A program made the position numbers and the translations under genes. Shown here piece by piece: positions 6,151-7,899 of a stretch of 7,899 nt of DNA; the stretch's first letter is position 1, and each line of letters begins with the position of its first letter. The notes beneath the pieces were generated by a model. That model was not told the DNA's origin and did no database searches. It saw only the letters and a list, made by a program, of their open reading frames with translations. This stretch comes from Fimbriimonadales bacterium (GTDB lineage: Bacteria; Armatimonadota; Fimbriimonadia; Fimbriimonadales; Fimbriimonadaceae): the NCBI GenBank assembly GCA_026392145.1, contig JAPLCS010000356.1, forward strand, positions 1-7,899, given 5' to 3'.

Positions 6151-7275
6151 TTAGCCCAATAGTCCGCGCTCAGCTGAAAATTCCTCACTACCAATCAAGG
6201 TCGGCTGAGCTGGCTGAGTTTCCAACTGCACAAACCTCGATTCATCGCTCGAAGTGATAGAGGACAACATCGCATCAAGCACGTGGAATGCAAGCTCTCC
6301 ACTCGCCCGATGAGCTAGACCCTCATGGATCGCGTGAGCCATATCCAAAATCCCAAGCCCTCGCGAATTGTTCTTAAACGGCTCGTCCGTCACCTGAATT
6401 TCAGTTTCGGTATCACCTTTTTTAATCCGAATCCTTTCAGTCTCCGGATTCCAACCGCAAAACGAATTCGGATCTGGAACAATCATCGAACCCTCGGTAC
6501 CATAGACCACAATATTTGGCTGTCCTGCAAACGCATAGGTGTCAAACGAAGTGGTCAACTGCCCAAGCACTCCAGATTCAAACTGGAACGAGGAGATGAA
6601 CGTAGTGGGAGTTTCAACTTTAATGATCTGTCCCTTAAACGGTTCGCTAGTAATCGTCCGTTCCGCAAAAGTCGTTCTCGTCACCGCCGCCAACCGACTA
6701 ATCGCACCAAACATATTGACAAAAGCCGTCAAGTAATAGGGTCCCATATCCAACATCGGTCCCGCACCCGGTTTATAAAAGAACTCCGGATTAGGATGCC
6801 ATGTTTCAACTCCACGAGAGGTCATATAACCATGCACAGCAACCGGCACTCCAATCGCCCCATCCTCAATCAGTTGCCGAACTTTCTGGTGACCACCTCC
6901 CAAAAAGGTATCAGGTGCACATCCCACTCTCAAACCCTTCTGGGCGGCAACTTGATTCAATTCCCTTGCCTGGTCCATCGTGACCGCCAAAGGCTTCTCA
7001 TTGTAAACATGTTTTCCATGCTGCAGGGCACGCAACGCCACTGGACCATGAGCAGCAGGAATAGTGATGTTCAAAATCAGTTCAACATCACTCCCCTCAA
7101 TCATTGAATCCACATCAAAGGCTCGAATCCCATACTTGTCCGCCTGAGCCTGAGCCCTAGCAGAATCAATATCCGAAATCCCTACCAGTTCAATGGATGG
7201 AAACTTTGAAAGGTTCTCGCAGTAAATAGAGCTAATGTTTCCAGCCCCAACTATTCCAACTTTAAGTGGAGTCAT
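6151..7275 (-). CDS. Gfo/Idh/MocA-family NAD(P)-dependent oxidoreductase
   Basis: The product is 374 residues. It starts with a Rossmann nucleotide-binding motif VGIVGAGNIS (6-15). The acidic residue of SDID after the second strand (about 34-37) suggests preference for NAD. The conserved EKP at 93-95 (YNEKPLAVT) supplies the catalytic lysine, and GPMLDMGPYYL (172-182) is the family signature at the start of the C-terminal sheet domain. These enzymes oxidise or reduce sugars, inositols and related polyols in the cytoplasm. The substrate cannot be read from sequence. C-terminal blocks such as SFDTYAF and VYGTEGSMIVPDP are typical of uncharacterised sugar dehydrogenases in this superfamily. The ATG at 7275 lacks a Shine-Dalgarno sequence; a TAAACT box lies 10 nt upstream. 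A broken amidohydrolase gene lies 85 bp upstream in the same direction. There is no transporter or sugar cluster in view. Confidence 0.92.
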   Translation of the reverse strand: MTPLKVGIVGAGNISSIYCENLSKFPSIELVGISDIDSARAQAQADKYGIRAFDVDSMIEGSDVELILNITIPAAHGPVALRALQHGKHVYNEKPLAVTMDQARELNQVAAQKGLRVGCAPDTFLGGGHQKVRQLIEDGAIGVPVAVHGYMTSRGVETWHPNPEFFYKPGAGPMLDMGPYYLTAFVNMFGAISRLAAVTRTTFAERTITSEPFKGQIIKVETPTTFISSFQFESGVLGQLTTSFDTYAFAGQPNIVVYGTEGSMIVPDPNSFCGWNPETERIRIKKGDTETEIQVTDEPFKNNSRGLGILDMAHAIHEGLAHRASGELAFHVLDAMLSSITSSDESRFVQLETQPAQPTLIGSEEFSAERGLLG

Positions 7276-7285
7276 ACCGCAGGGC

Positions 7286-7291
7286 AGTTTA
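7286..7291 (-). promoter_or_regulatory. Weak candidate -10 box for the oxidoreductase gene
   Basis: On the minus strand TAAACT lies 10 nt before the ATG at 7275, the same hexamer and distance as in front of leuC. A good -35 is absent. An 8-bp inverted repeat lies just upstream (arms at 7301-7308 and 7334-7341) and could be an operator. Confidence 0.3.
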
Positions 7292-7300
7292 CTTTGACTC

Positions 7301-7341
7301 TAGCGAGACAATCCAACCAAAACAACAAATACATCTCGCTA
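7301..7341. repeat. 8-bp inverted repeat with 25-bp spacer upstream of the oxidoreductase gene
   Basis: TAGCGAGA (7301-7308) and TCTCGCTA (7334-7341) are exact reverse complements, 33 bp apart from start to start, or about three helical turns. The right arm as drawn is far from the oxidoreductase start and the left arm lies in its probable -35/-10 spacer. The arrangement would suit a dimeric regulator binding two half-sites. As RNA it would form a weak, large-loop hairpin with no T tract, so it is a poor terminator. Confidence 0.4.
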
Positions 7342-7360
7342 TCCAGCAATTTTAAGACTA

Positions 7361-7899
7361 TCAAGCGGACAGCCACTCAATACAATCCGGCGTCCCATGC
7401 TCAATCAAATCCTCAGTGGTTCTCAAACCTGGCAGGTGAAGTTCAAGCAAAGGAATTTCCGCGCCCACTTCAAAGTTCCACACCCCAACTGGCCGACCAA
7501 AGGACTGATATCCACCATCGTTCGCCATATTCCAAACCTCGTCGGCGTGCAAAGGTCGGCCCCGCTCACCCCCCAGCGCATAGGCAGCACGCATTTCCGC
7601 GAACATATCAATCACCCCACGCCGGACTATCTAGACCCAAACCAACGTTCACCCCAGCATTCAATAGTTCACGAACTGGAGACTTAGGACACCGCAAACG
7701 CTCATTAGAGCGTGGACAATGCACCACCGACGTCTGGGATTTCGCCAGTATTTGTATATCCTCACCGGTTAAATCACAAGCGTGAACAATCTGCGTCCGC
7801 TCACCCAACAAACCCAATGAATCCAAGTAAGGAATCACTCGCATCCCATTCACTCGAACAGGCAATCCCAGTTGCCGCCGAGATTCCGCAATCTGCCCA
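7361..7899 (-). pseudogene. COG0402-type amidohydrolase/deaminase, C-terminal part, frameshifted
   Basis: The gene enters from the right edge and ends at TGA 7361-7363. Two minus-strand frames join into one family-like C-terminus. The first, from the edge to about 7615, reads QIAESRRQLG, then YLDSLGLLGERTQIVHA, VVHCPRSNERL and GVNVGLGLDSPAW. The second, from about 7615 down, reads VIDMFAEMRAAYAL and ends DLIEHGTPDCIEWLSA. This order (HCPRSN, G(L/T)DS, then (D/E)MFxEMR) is that of the ATZ/TRZ amidohydrolases, a group including SAH/methylthioadenosine, aminofutalosine and guanine deaminases. The metal-site aspartate is the D of GLDS. The first frame stops at TGA (complement 7608-7610) straight after SPAWGD. 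Removing one G from the GGGG run (complement of 7615-7618) restores the second frame as SPAWVIDMF. Either a sequencing error or a real mutation would explain this. The C-terminal beta part after IEW is shorter than usual. The substrate cannot be assigned. Confidence 0.75.

Noticed and set aside
6325..7107. Long + strand open frame (260 codons)
   Set aside because: It lies wholly antisense to the well-supported Gfo/Idh/MocA gene and its translation is Arg/Ser/Asn-rich with no motif.
7294..7785. + strand open frame (163 codons)
   Set aside because: It is antisense to the amidohydrolase remnant, which has clear family motifs; the + translation is low-complexity and motif-free.
1..7899. CRISPR arrays, insertion sequences, tRNA or rRNA genes, and phage genes
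   Set aside because: No regularly spaced repeats, transposase motifs, terminal inverted repeats or RNA-gene signatures were seen on either strand.

Overview
The window looks like ordinary bacterial chromosome: dense single-copy housekeeping and metabolic genes with short gaps and intrinsic terminators, plus one small accessory-looking operon near the left end. The phylum cannot be fixed from the sequence. Several core genes lack a Shine-Dalgarno site and have a TAnnnT-like -10 box a few bases before the ATG, and a hendecad coiled-coil protein often mislabelled 'ATP synthase b' is present. I would look first at Armatimonadota (Fimbriimonadia), Chloroflexota or Deinococcota-like lineages, with low confidence.

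Layout. 1-124: the last ~20 codons of an upstream gene, then a clear intrinsic terminator. 203-1636: a three-gene + strand cluster with good Shine-Dalgarno sites on its second and third genes. It encodes a membrane-anchored DUF1573-like protein with a TSCGC motif, an 80-residue secreted peptide with six cysteines, and a membrane-anchored helical-repeat protein. 1718-3154: a polytopic DUF5009/COG4299 membrane protein related to heparan-alpha-glucosaminide N-acetyltransferase. 3193-4581: leuC (leucine biosynthesis). 4588-5433 (minus): argB (arginine biosynthesis), convergent with leuC with only 6 bp between the stop codons. 5496-6068: a soluble coiled-coil protein divergent from argB. 6096-6127: a bidirectional terminator. 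6151-7275 (minus): a Gfo/Idh/MocA-family oxidoreductase. 7361-7899 (minus): the C-terminal part of a COG0402-type amidohydrolase/deaminase, broken by a one-base frameshift at a GGGG run and cut by the window edge.

How they fit together. leuC and argB are independent amino-acid biosynthesis genes; neither partner gene (leuD, argC/J/D) lies in the window. The three-gene cluster is the part I cannot explain: a secreted disulfide-rich mini-protein between two proteins whose predicted soluble domains face the same compartment. It differs from the rest of the window in its Shine-Dalgarno use and in GC skew (G>C on the + strand, whereas 1.7-7.9 kb is C>G regardless of gene direction). This suggests acquisition, inversion, or a nearby skew switch. 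It is the best candidate here for something undescribed.
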